Shown one piece after another: positions 1 through 5,471 of a DNA stretch of 5,634 bases (the stretch's first letter is position 1; every line of letters begins with the position of its first letter). The DNA is from an uncultured Clostridia bacterium (GTDB lineage Bacteria > Bacillota > Clostridia > Oscillospirales > Acutalibacteraceae). The notes under the pieces were generated by a model. The model saw only the letters and a program-made list of their open reading frames with translations. It had not been told where the DNA came from and did not search any database. Position numbers and translations under genes: made by a program. The stretch spans positions 1-5,634 of the forward strand of contig CAMOTT010000132.1 in the NCBI GenBank assembly GCA_946626015.1, given 5' to 3'.

Positions 1-720
1 AACGACCTGCCCTCTTGAGGTGTTGATAAGAAAGGCGGATGGCTTCATCTTGCTCAAAAAACCGCTGTTGACAAGCCCCTGCGTCTCCGGGGTGAGGGGA
101 CAGTGCACGCTCACAACATCGCTCCTTGCAAGCAGCTCGTCAAGGGGAACAAAATCCGCTTCAAATTCGCCGTCTTTCGGTGGATGGGGCGTGTGCACAA
201 GCACGTTCATGCCCAGAGCGGAGGCCACGTTAGCGACCCTTTTGCCGATCTTGCCAAAGCCGATTATGCCGAAATTTTTGTTGAGCAGCTCGGTCAGGTC
301 TGTTTTCCAATAGCAGAAATGCCTGCAATCCGACCACTCTCCGTTTTTTACCGAAAGGTTGTGGATATATACGCTGTTGGTCAGCTCAAACAGCAGGGCA
401 AAGGTCAGCTGAGTTACGGCGGCCGCGCTGTATGAGGGGATATTGCACACCGGGATGCCTCTTGAGGCGGCATATTTCCAATCGACTATATTGTAACCCG
501 TGCTGAGCAGACCTATATATTTCAGCTTTGTAAGCTGAGCGAGAGTTTCTTTAGTCAAGGGAGTTTTGTTGGTAATTAGTATCTCCGCGTCACGGGCGCG
601 GGGGATAATATCCTCAACGGCGGTCAGCTCGTATATATCACAGTCGCCGAACTCGGATATCCAATCCCAGGAGAGATCTCCCGGGTTAGTCGTATAACCG
701 TCAAGAATAACAATTTTCAT
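1..720 (-). CDS. D-2-hydroxyacid dehydrogenase (glycerate dehydrogenase/hydroxypyruvate reductase-like), 3' end cut off
   Basis: This is a cytoplasmic oxidoreductase expected to interconvert a 2-keto acid and a D-2-hydroxy acid using NAD(P)H. The first 240 codons are present and translate without a stop to the window edge. The family is usually about 315-330 residues, so roughly the last 80 are outside. The N-terminus MKIVILDGYTTNPGDLSWDW is typical of the glycerate-dehydrogenase-like subgroup. Visible motifs are LLSTGYN (about 72-78, substrate loop), the Rossmann glycine motif GFGKIG (154-159), CPLTPET (about 207-213) and NTSRG (233-237), whose R236 is the family's catalytic arginine. The catalytic Glu and His lie beyond the edge. 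At the end of the second beta strand, where NAD enzymes usually carry Asp, the sequence reads VHTPHP, so T177 replaces it. The ATG at 720 follows the glycosyltransferase stop by 12 nt, and a weak ribosome site (GAGTGG) overlaps that stop. It is the third visible gene of the leftward operon. The true substrate cannot be read from sequence. Confidence 0.93.
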   Translation of the reverse strand, partial: MKIVILDGYTTNPGDLSWDWISEFGDCDIYELTAVEDIIPRARDAEILITNKTPLTKETLAQLTKLKYIGLLSTGYNIVDWKYAASRGIPVCNIPSYSAAAVTQLTFALLFELTNSVYIHNLSVKNGEWSDCRHFCYWKTDLTELLNKNFGIIGFGKIGKRVANVASALGMNVLVHTPHPPKDGEFEADFVPLDELLARSDVVSVHCPLTPETQGLVNSGFLSKMKPSAFLINTSRGQVV

Positions 721-732
721 ATACAAAACCAC

Positions 733-1848
733 TCAATGATCTTTTTTCGATTTGCCGACTGTTTTTGACAGATAGTCAAGCCACAGCTGACCTATCCTGT
801 TTATTGAATAATCCTCACGGATATGCAGGGCGTTCTCCGAAAGCTTTTCGGAAAGCTCTTTGTCGGACAGAACCCGGAGCATCTCGCGCTTAAGCGCCTC
901 GCCGTCATTCACGGGGATCAGTATGCCGTTTTCGTTGCTTTTTATCAGCTCACCGGGGCCGCCTATGGGGCAGTCGGTGGCGATGCAGGGGATGCCGCAG
1001 GCCATGGCCTCCATCAACGCGTTGGGCATACCCTCGGATGTGGAGGAAAGCACGAACAGAGAGGCGTCACAGATGAGCCTGAGCACGTTTTCGTTGGAGT
1101 GTTGAAGCTCGATCCTGCCGTTCATATCTAAGGACGAAACCAGATCTTCCAGCTCCTCCCTCAACGGGCCGTCTCCGTATATCACAAGCTTATATTCCGG
1201 TATTTTGGCGCTTATCTCGGCAAAGCTTTTTATCAAAAAGTCAAAGGCCTTTTCCGGCGCGTACCGCCCCATTGCGGCAATGGTCTTCCGCCTGACGTTT
1301 ACCGGGGTTATTTCCCTGACTGCCGGGTTGAATATTGCGTTTGGTATGATGGCGGAGTTTTTGTGCATCCGTTTCGGGTAGAAATTCATAGCGTCCCTTG
1401 TCTGGAAAACGTAACCGTTGTCAAGCAAGGCAAAGGTTCTGCAAAAAAAGCTCAGCAGGGGAGAGGCTCCGCAATCCTCATAAGGATTTGTCCGCTCGCT
1501 GCCAATTGATTTGATGCGGGTGAAAAGCGTTGCCATTGCCGCATAACCGGCTATCACGCTACCCATGCCGATAAGCACGTCCGGGTTGAGCTCCCTGACT
1601 TTTTTTCGTATCGCTTTTGAGCGCTTTATAACCGAGGACGCCTTGCGCGGAATGCTCAAGCCGGAAATATCCGGCAAATCAAGGGGGCAATATTTTACGT
1701 TACCGTTCAGGGGATAAAATACCTTTCTGTTATGGATGGTGATAACGCAAACGTCGTTACCGAGAGATGCAAAGTGGTTTGCGAGGCTTGAAGTAACGCG
1801 CTCGGCGCCACCCAATTCAAGGCTTCTTACTAAAAAAGTTATTTTCAT
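733..1848 (-). CDS. GT4-family (GT-B fold) glycosyltransferase
   Basis: A 371-residue cytoplasmic or membrane-associated sugar transferase, of normal length for GT4 retaining glycosyltransferases, which move a sugar from a nucleotide-sugar to a lipid-linked or glycan acceptor. The N-terminal acceptor domain opens with a beta strand and the glycine loop LGGAERV (12-18). The C-terminal donor domain begins near 190 with AMGRYAPEK, where R195 and K200 fit the diphosphate-binding Arg/Lys. It continues with LVIYGDGPLREEL (221-233) and the EX7E signature SEGMPNALME (E272 and E280), followed by GIPCIATDCPIGGPGELI. No transmembrane segment is evident. The DCPIGGPGELI stretch recalls PglH/PglJ- and AmsD-like enzymes of surface glycan assembly, but donor and acceptor are undetermined. 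Its ATG lies inside the rnhA stop (ATGA overlap, 1845-1848). The best ribosome site, GGAGGT at 1864-1869, sits 15 nt upstream, which is far, so translation is probably coupled to rnhA. Confidence 0.93.
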   Translation of the reverse strand: MKITFLVRSLELGGAERVTSSLANHFASLGNDVCVITIHNRKVFYPLNGNVKYCPLDLPDISGLSIPRKASSVIKRSKAIRKKVRELNPDVLIGMGSVIAGYAAMATLFTRIKSIGSERTNPYEDCGASPLLSFFCRTFALLDNGYVFQTRDAMNFYPKRMHKNSAIIPNAIFNPAVREITPVNVRRKTIAAMGRYAPEKAFDFLIKSFAEISAKIPEYKLVIYGDGPLREELEDLVSSLDMNGRIELQHSNENVLRLICDASLFVLSSTSEGMPNALMEAMACGIPCIATDCPIGGPGELIKSNENGILIPVNDGEALKREMLRVLSDKELSEKLSENALHIREDYSINRIGQLWLDYLSKTVGKSKKDH

Positions 1849-2312
1849 ACTTCGGTGTCTTTGACCTCCGCTTTTTTTGACTGGCTGACAGCGAGCTTGT
1901 CACAGCGCTCATTATAGGGGTGGCCGTCATGCCCTTTGACCCAGATAACGGTGTATTTGTGCCGGCTTAAAGCCTCAAGCAGCTTTTCCCAAAGCTCAGG
2001 GTTGAGCGCCGGTTTTTTGTCGGATTTCCGCCAGCCGTTGCGCTGCCACTGTACAGCCCAGCCGTTATTTATGCCGTTGGCCACGTATTGGGAGTCTGTA
2101 TACACAGTGACGTCACAGCTCTCTTTAAGAGCATTGAGCCCCTCAATGACAGCGGTGAGCTCCATGCGGTTGTTGGTGGTGTTCGCGTCTCCGCCGCTGA
2201 GCTCAAGCTCATGCTGCTTGTAGCATATTATCGTGCCCCAGCCGCCGGGCCCGGGGTTGCCGGAACAGGCGCCGTCGGTGTAGATTTGAACCTTTTTAAG
2301 CTCGTCAGACAT
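1845..2312 (-). CDS. rnhA: Ribonuclease HI
   Basis: A 155-residue type 1 RNase H, the same length as E. coli RnhA. It cuts the RNA strand of RNA-DNA hybrids such as R-loops and replication primers, using two metal ions. The catalytic DEDD set is complete: D13 in YTDGACSGNPGPGGWG, E51 in NNRMELTA, D73 in YTDSQYV, and D138 in NERCDKLA. The loop histidine corresponding to E. coli H124 is H128 in VKGHDGHP. The NGWRKSDKKPALN segment (92-104) matches the basic substrate-handling region of E. coli-type enzymes. No N-terminal hybrid-binding domain is attached, so it is the stand-alone bacterial form. The ATG at 2312 is supported by GGAG 9 nt upstream. It is the first gene of the leftward operon and overlaps the next gene by 4 nt. 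It ends in a short polar tail (about 143-155) that shows no motif. Confidence 0.98.
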   Translation of the reverse strand: MSDELKKVQIYTDGACSGNPGPGGWGTIICYKQHELELSGGDANTTNNRMELTAVIEGLNALKESCDVTVYTDSQYVANGINNGWAVQWQRNGWRKSDKKPALNPELWEKLLEALSRHKYTVIWVKGHDGHPYNERCDKLAVSQSKKAEVKDTEV

Positions 2313-2321
2313 AGACAGTTA

Positions 2322-2325
2322 CTCC
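2322..2325 (-). promoter_or_regulatory. Ribosome binding site of rnhA
   Basis: GGAG on the minus strand, 9 nt before the ATG at 2312. The spacing is good and it supports this start over any internal one. Confidence 0.7.
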
Positions 2326-2357
2326 AAGTTTAAGCTGCAAAATGCAACATATATTTA

Positions 2358-2395
2358 ATTATAATAATGTTACCACAAAAACCCGTTTATTGCAA
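2358..2395 (-). promoter_or_regulatory. Candidate promoter for the leftward rnhA operon
   Basis: On the minus strand TTGCAA (2395-2390) is followed after 17 nt by TAACAT (2372-2367). Each matches the sigma-A consensus at four of six positions. A perfect TATAAT occurs slightly downstream (2363-2358) but has no good -35 box at a normal distance. The 5' end of the operon must lie in this AT-rich stretch, but the exact start cannot be decided from sequence. A 14-bp palindrome covers the -35 box. Confidence 0.4.
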
Positions 2396-2399
2396 TAAA
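2386..2399. repeat. 14-bp perfect palindrome, possible operator
   Basis: TTTATTGCAATAAA reads the same on both strands. It lies on the -35 region of the leftward promoter candidate and about 50 bp upstream of the rightward -35 box, so a dimeric regulator bound here could affect the rnhA operon. I do not recognise it as the site of a known regulator, and AT-rich palindromes of this length can arise by chance. Confidence 0.3.
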
Positions 2400-2448
2400 T
2401 ATTTTACTATAAATCTTTGCAGTTATGGTTGGAGTACACTTTTAATTA

Positions 2449-2478
2449 TTGACACTTTGTGAGCAGTTGTGATATGAT
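2449..2478 (+). promoter_or_regulatory. Sigma-A promoter for the phosphoesterase-isomerase transcript
   Basis: A perfect -35 box TTGACA (2449-2454) is followed by an 18-nt spacer and TATGAT (2473-2478), five of six to consensus. The -10 is preceded by TGA, giving an extended -10 (TGnTATGAT). Transcription would start near 2485, leaving a leader of about 127 nt before the ATG at 2612. This is the strongest promoter-like sequence I found in the window. Confidence 0.75.
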
Positions 2479-2513
2479 TATATTTAAGTTAGCGTAAGCA
2501 AATTTACAATTAT

Positions 2514-2527
2514 ATATTGTATATTGT
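2514..2527 (+). repeat. Tandem 7-bp repeat in the leader region
   Basis: ATATTGT occurs twice head to tail (2514-2520 and 2521-2527). The first copy also forms the right arm of a short inverted repeat, ACAAT/ATTGT (2506-2520). It lies just downstream of the predicted transcription start. It may be a regulator site or only low-complexity AT-rich sequence. Confidence 0.3.
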
Positions 2528-2547
2528 AGCAGCGCGAAAAATCAGAG

Positions 2548-2553
2548 AGGAGG
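2548..2553 (+). promoter_or_regulatory. Shine-Dalgarno-like AGGAGG without a start codon in range
   Basis: A consensus AGGAGG lies in a purine-rich run (about 2544-2555), yet no ATG, GTG or TTG follows within normal ribosome-binding distance. The nearest in-frame candidates are TTG 2591 (37 nt away) and ATG 2612 (58 nt away). It may be a standby site or an accidental purine run. Confidence 0.4.
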
Positions 2554-2611
2554 AGCGGTTCGGCAAAAAACGGGGTCATACTTCATTTTTTTGCGTATCG
2601 CGGGTGTTTTT

Positions 2612-3961
2612 ATGAAAATCAAAAAGCGTTTGACGACGATTGTTTCCGTCATACTTTCTGTCTCTATTCTTGCATCGCTGCCGGTGGTGTTCGCTTCGGC
2701 GGAGGAGCCCAACGCCGGTTTTATGGTGGCGGCGGATATCCACGCGGACGGCGGTGTTGCGGATATAAGCAACAGCAAGCGCGTTGATGACGAGCTGTAT
2801 TTCCACACTACCATTCAGGGTCAGATGGACGCCGAGTCCATTGCCATTATCAAAGCCATGCTTAAAAGCTTTGAAGAGTCAGATAAGGATATTTTGCTGA
2901 TAGCGGGGGATCTTACGGACGGTAAAAGATGGTCCCACGACATAGTAGCCGGGCTTTTCGCCCAGACCGAGAGGAACACTGGCAAGCGCATATTCGTCAT
3001 CGACGGCAACCATGACATTGCCGCGGAGAGCAGCGATTCACGCATAGATTACAGGGAATTCAGGAGTATATACAACGATTTCGGTTACAGCGAGGCTCTC
3101 AACAGGGATGAAAACTCCTGTTCATATACCGCGGAGCTGGAGGGTGACTACCGTCTTATGGCCATAGATTCCGACATCTACGGCAAGGACGAGGGCAGGA
3201 TATACGCCGAAAGATACGCATGGATCACGGAGCAGATAGCTGCAGCTAAAAGGGACGGCAAACATCTTGTGGCCATGATGCACCACAGCCTGCTTCCCCA
3301 TTTCACCGTTCAGGCTCCAATGATAACCGTGGACGGCGGAGATTATATGTCCTTTGCCTCTTATCTTGCGGACGAGGGCGTCAAATACGTATTCACCGGG
3401 CATATCCACGCAAACGATATCACCTCGGCCACTTCAAAGGCAGGCAACACCGTCTATGACGTTCAGACAGGCTCATTGATAACCTCGCCCAATGCGTACC
3501 GAGAGGTGGAGCTTGATACAGACGGCGTAAAAATCAGCACAAAATATGTTACCCAAATAGATATAAATGACCTGCCCTCAGGTTACAATCAGGCTCAGCT
3601 TGACCTGATCTCAACGGATTTCCCCACGTATTCCCGCAATTTCTTTGAGCTGGGTATGAAGCTCTGGCTCAGGCGGTTCATAGGCTCAGCCCACAAGGTC
3701 TCAAGGCTGTTTAAATTTGAAGAGGGTACACCGGAGTACAAGGCTCTTGATTCCGTTATGAGCGTTTTGGGGGACGCGCTGGAGCTTCCGCTGTACGAAA
3801 AGGACGCTCAGCCGGGCAAGCTGAACTCCATTGAGGAGATAGCCGCAAAGGCAGGTTACACTCTGCCGGAGAGCGATTATAAATACGCCTATCAGCTCGT
3901 GGCGGCCATAATGGGCGGCTTCTTCCGCGGAGATGAGACCATTACAACTGACGATGTGTAG
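2612..3961 (+). CDS. Secreted calcineurin-like metallophosphoesterase, reading frame stopped by an in-frame TAG
   Basis: An exported phosphoesterase of the dinuclear metal calcineurin-like fold, 449 residues to the TAG. From ATG 2612 the protein begins with a classic signal peptide: MKIKKRL, a hydrophobic core (about 8-27), and an ASA cleavage site after residue 30. No lipobox cysteine is present. The metal motifs appear in order: DIH (42-44), GDLTD (99-103), GNHD (132-135), MMHH (222-225) and GHIH (263-266). Residues from about 333 onward form a mainly helical C-terminal region. I preferred ATG 2612, with GGTG 5 nt upstream, over TTG 2591, because the upstream start would place MRIAGVF before the charged signal-peptide N-region. 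The stop at 3959-3961 is unusual: the same frame continues for 106 codons of plausible protein, so the gene may encode a 556-codon product or be a recent nonsense mutant. The substrate (nucleotide, phosphodiester or phosphoprotein) is unknown. Confidence 0.9.
   Translation: MKIKKRLTTIVSVILSVSILASLPVVFASAEEPNAGFMVAADIHADGGVADISNSKRVDDELYFHTTIQGQMDAESIAIIKAMLKSFEESDKDILLIAGDLTDGKRWSHDIVAGLFAQTERNTGKRIFVIDGNHDIAAESSDSRIDYREFRSIYNDFGYSEALNRDENSCSYTAELEGDYRLMAIDSDIYGKDEGRIYAERYAWITEQIAAAKRDGKHLVAMMHHSLLPHFTVQAPMITVDGGDYMSFASYLADEGVKYVFTGHIHANDITSATSKAGNTVYDVQTGSLITSPNAYREVELDTDGVKISTKYVTQIDINDLPSGYNQAQLDLISTDFPTYSRNFFELGMKLWLRRFIGSAHKVSRLFKFEEGTPEYKALDSVMSVLGDALELPLYEKDAQPGKLNSIEEIAAKAGYTLPESDYKYAYQLVAAIMGGFFRGDETITTDDV
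3959..3961 (+). other. In-frame amber codon (TAG) within the phosphoesterase frame
   Basis: This TAG is codon 450 counted from ATG 2612. It separates two segments that share one frame with no insertion or deletion. The three other complete genes and the downstream part of this one end in TGA or TAA. A single C-to-T change from CAG (Gln) would produce it, giving VQFTLL across the junction. Confidence 0.85.
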
Positions 3962-4282
3962 TTTACTCTCCTTTATTCGGTGGTAAGGAGTGGAGTGGCC
4001 TACGCCCTTGGCACATGGGCAAAGTCTGCCAACCTGACCTCCGGCGCGGCTAAAGCTGTTTACAAAAGCCATACGGTCAATACGGTGGTGGAGGCTATAT
4101 TGTCACCGATCGTGGGCGGTATGGCAAGCGATGCCTATTCACCGGCAGACCTGAACGTCACCCTTGAGCCCTACGGAGAAAACAGGACGAACGAAAACTC
4201 AGCTCCACTGAGCGTGATAAGCCTGATTTTCAGATTTTTAAAAACCGCTGTAGAATATTTTATTACTCATATAAAAAAATAA
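3962..4282 (+). CDS. C-terminal continuation of the phosphoesterase, downstream of the TAG
   Basis: This segment has 106 sense codons in the phosphoesterase frame, ending at TAA 4280-4282. Its residues begin FTLLYSVVRSGVAYALGTW and continue as helical, alanine-rich sequence like the region before the stop. It ends in an amphipathic hydrophobic helix with a basic tail (about LIFRFLKTAVEYF...HIKK), which might associate with the membrane. It has no catalytic motif and no signal peptide, so it is unlikely to be a gene of independent function. If made separately it could start at GTG 3995, which follows TAAGGAG (3984-3990) by 4 nt and would give 95 residues. GTG 3980 has no ribosome site. I read it as the missing C-terminus of the 556-codon protein. 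Whether it is reached by readthrough, by reinitiation or not at all cannot be told from sequence. Confidence 0.75.
   Translation, partial: FTLLYSVVRSGVAYALGTWAKSANLTSGAAKAVYKSHTVNTVVEAILSPIVGGMASDAYSPADLNVTLEPYGENRTNENSAPLSVISLIFRFLKTAVEYFITHIKK
3984..3990 (+). promoter_or_regulatory. Internal Shine-Dalgarno-like site after the TAG
   Basis: TAAGGAG lies 22 nt after the amber codon and 4 nt before an in-frame GTG (3995). The match to the anti-Shine-Dalgarno sequence is strong but the spacing is short. It could allow reinitiation on the downstream segment. Confidence 0.35.
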
Positions 4283-4288
4283 TTTTGT

Positions 4289-4292
4289 GAGG
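4289..4292 (+). promoter_or_regulatory. Ribosome binding site of the sugar isomerase gene
   Basis: GAGG (within GTGAGG) sits 8 nt before ATG 4301, in the 18-nt gap after the phosphoesterase frame. This supports the chosen start and co-transcription. Confidence 0.65.
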
Positions 4293-4300
4293 CGATACAT

Positions 4301-5173
4301 ATGTTAATTTCAACATTGACAGAGGTCATGGGTGTCAGGTTAGGGGATGAAGAAGCTGTCCGTATCATTGCCAACGCGGGCTTTGACGCAGTGGATTTCT
4401 CTATGTTTGAACTGCACAATGACGACCACATTCTTAACGGCAACGGTTACAAGGAATATGCTCTCAACCTCAAAAAGCTCGCCGGGGATCTGGGTGTGTT
4501 TTTCAATCAGGCACACGCCCCATTCCCGTCAATGAAGAGAAATGACGAGGAATACAACAAAATCACCTTTAAGCATATTGTCCGCGCTATGGAAGTGGCG
4601 TCTCTGCTTGGGGTGGGTATAATCGTCGTGCATCCGTCGGATATTTCAAAAGAAAACAATTTTGAAATAAATATTGATTTTTACAACAGACTTATGCCAT
4701 ATGCCCGTGATCTTGGCGTAAGGGTAGCTCTTGAAAATATGTGGGGCTGGAATAATGCGGAAAAGAAAATAGTGCCGAACATCTGCAGTGTGCCGGAGGA
4801 TTTCAACAGGTATGTCGATGCTCTGGACAGCAGATATTTTACCGCCTGCCTTGATTTAGGCCATTGCGGACTTGTGGGCTGTGAGGCTTCCTCGATGATA
4901 AGAGCTATGGGGCACGACAGAATAAAGGCTCTTCACGTTCACGATAACGATGACCTTCACGATCTTCATTATTTCCCGTTTTCATCTGAGCTTGACTGGA
5001 CGAGGATCACCAAGGCTTTGGCTGATATCGACTACGACGGCATACTTACCTTTGAGGCGGACAATACCCTCAAAAAGATGCCCACGGAGTTTTATCCTGC
5101 GGCTATCAAGTATCTGCACGATATCGGCAGACAGCTTGTCAAAATGATCGAAGAAAGCAAAAACTGTAAATAA
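4301..5173 (+). CDS. Sugar phosphate isomerase/epimerase (xylose isomerase-like TIM barrel)
   Basis: A 290-residue cytoplasmic protein of the AP-endonuclease-2/xylose-isomerase-like TIM-barrel superfamily, at the family's usual length. Members isomerise or epimerise sugars, sugar phosphates or inositol derivatives with a divalent metal. Barrel strands are visible as GFDAVDFSMFE (27-37), FFNQAHAPFP (67-76), GVGIIVVHPSD (104-114), RVALENMWGW (141-150), TACLDLGHCG (181-190), IKALHVHDND (208-217) and DGILTFEAD (246-254). The likely metal ligands and catalytic acids are E145, D185, H212 or H214, and E252. No signal peptide or membrane segment is seen, and the protein ends in an ordinary charged helix. 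No other sugar-pathway gene is visible here to fix the substrate. An endonuclease IV role is unlikely, because that enzyme's fuller set of metal ligands is not evident. It lies 18 nt after the phosphoesterase frame without an intervening terminator. Confidence 0.92.
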   Translation: MLISTLTEVMGVRLGDEEAVRIIANAGFDAVDFSMFELHNDDHILNGNGYKEYALNLKKLAGDLGVFFNQAHAPFPSMKRNDEEYNKITFKHIVRAMEVASLLGVGIIVVHPSDISKENNFEINIDFYNRLMPYARDLGVRVALENMWGWNNAEKKIVPNICSVPEDFNRYVDALDSRYFTACLDLGHCGLVGCEASSMIRAMGHDRIKALHVHDNDDLHDLHYFPFSSELDWTRITKALADIDYDGILTFEADNTLKKMPTEFYPAAIKYLHDIGRQLVKMIEESKNCK

Positions 5174-5200
5174 TATTGACACGGAACAGGGGCATACTAC
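5171..5200 (+). promoter_or_regulatory. Candidate sporulation (sigma-E-like) promoter for the small gene
   Basis: TAATATT (5171-5177, starting on the isomerase stop codon) fits the B. subtilis sigma-E -35 consensus kmATATT. After 15 nt comes CATACTAC (5193-5200), which fits the -10 core CATAC but departs at two later positions from CATACAnT. A sigma-A reading is also possible: TTGACA (5176-5181), 16 nt, TACAAC (5198-5203). Either would start transcription shortly before the ribosome site of the 5233 gene. Confidence 0.4.
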
Positions 5201-5224
5201 AACTGAGATCAAACGAAAAGAGTT

Positions 5225-5228
5225 GAGG
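5225..5228 (+). promoter_or_regulatory. Ribosome binding site deciding the TTG start of the small gene
   Basis: GAGG (in TTGAGGTCAG) lies 4 nt before TTG 5233. An in-frame TGA at 5224-5226 rules out any start further upstream. The spacing is on the short side. Confidence 0.5.
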
Positions 5229-5232
5229 TCAG

Positions 5233-5403
5233 TTGATAGATAAACCTGACAACAAGGGCAAAAAAATAAAATGCCCCGGAAAGTTGGTCACCCAGCCCAT
5301 AACTCAGCCGGACAGGCGGCAGAAAAAGACGGGCGTTCCTTTGCCGGATAACGAGAACGTTATCTTCAACAAGGAATGGGTGGACAACGGCAGCAAGCTT
5401 TAA
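5233..5403 (+). CDS. Small protein resembling the DUF3787/clostridial spore protein family
   Basis: A 56-residue hydrophilic protein starting at TTG and ending at TAA 5401-5403. The N-terminus is lysine-rich (MIDKPDNKGKKIKCPGKL), with a single cysteine at 14. The C-terminus, TGVPLPDNENVIFNKEWVDN (residues about 33-52), has the pattern V-P-hydrophobic-P...V..(A/N)KEWVD that I recall from DUF3787-type small proteins of Clostridia, some of which are named spore proteins. This assignment rests on remembered pattern similarity, not on a search. It has no signal peptide or membrane segment. It lies 59 nt after the isomerase with its own candidate promoter and ribosome site, and a hairpin terminator starts 11 nt after its stop, so it may be a single-gene transcript. 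Spurious coding is possible given its size, but promoter, ribosome site, family-like ending and terminator agree. Confidence 0.65.
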   Translation: MIDKPDNKGKKIKCPGKLVTQPITQPDRRQKKTGVPLPDNENVIFNKEWVDNGSKL

Positions 5404-5414
5404 CCGGACAAAAA

Positions 5415-5459
5415 AAGACTGCATACGAGCGAAAAACTCATATGCAGTCTTGATTTTTT
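5415..5459. terminator. Bidirectional intrinsic terminator
   Basis: The 11-bp arms AAGACTGCATA (5415-5425) and TATGCAGTCTT (5441-5451) pair perfectly. After one C-A mismatch a further GAG/CTC stem closes a CGAAAAA loop. The right arm is followed by TTTTTT (5454-5459). On the minus strand the A run at 5410-5416 gives a U tract. It therefore fits termination of the rightward genes and of the convergent permease gene. Confidence 0.88.
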
Positions 5460-5471
5460 GCTTTGTTTTAA

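Noticed and set aside
20..435. Rightward open frames over the left end
   Set aside because: They are antisense to the dehydrogenase, which carries clear family motifs on the minus strand. Their translations look like no protein family I know.
2563..2594. 8-bp hairpin GCAAAAAA/TTTTTTGC as a terminator or riboswitch
   Set aside because: It is almost entirely A-T pairs with a 16-nt loop and has no following U tract of its own or recognisable aptamer core. It is noted only as possible leader structure.
2591..2611. TTG 2591 as the phosphoesterase start, adding MRIAGVF
   Set aside because: It puts hydrophobic residues ahead of the basic N-region of the signal peptide and has no ribosome site at normal distance. 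ATG 2612 gives a textbook signal peptide.
2313..2611. RNA gene or riboswitch in the divergent intergenic region
   Set aside because: Only promoter elements, short repeats and the stranded ribosome site are visible. I recognise no tRNA, small RNA or riboswitch core.
2542..2814. Leftward open frames over the phosphoesterase start and leader
   Set aside because: They overlap the signal peptide and metal motifs of the real gene, and their translations are arginine/serine-rich without motifs.
3959..3961. UAG reassigned to a sense codon (code 15-like) or pyrrolysine
   Set aside because: No other gene in the window carries an in-frame TAG, and the phosphoesterase is not a known pyrrolysine protein. 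A point mutation is simpler, though the window alone cannot exclude suppression.
5209..5424. Leftward 71-codon open frame over the small spore-like gene
   Set aside because: Its start codon lies inside the terminator hairpin and it has no ribosome site. The rightward frame has family-like sequence and better signals.
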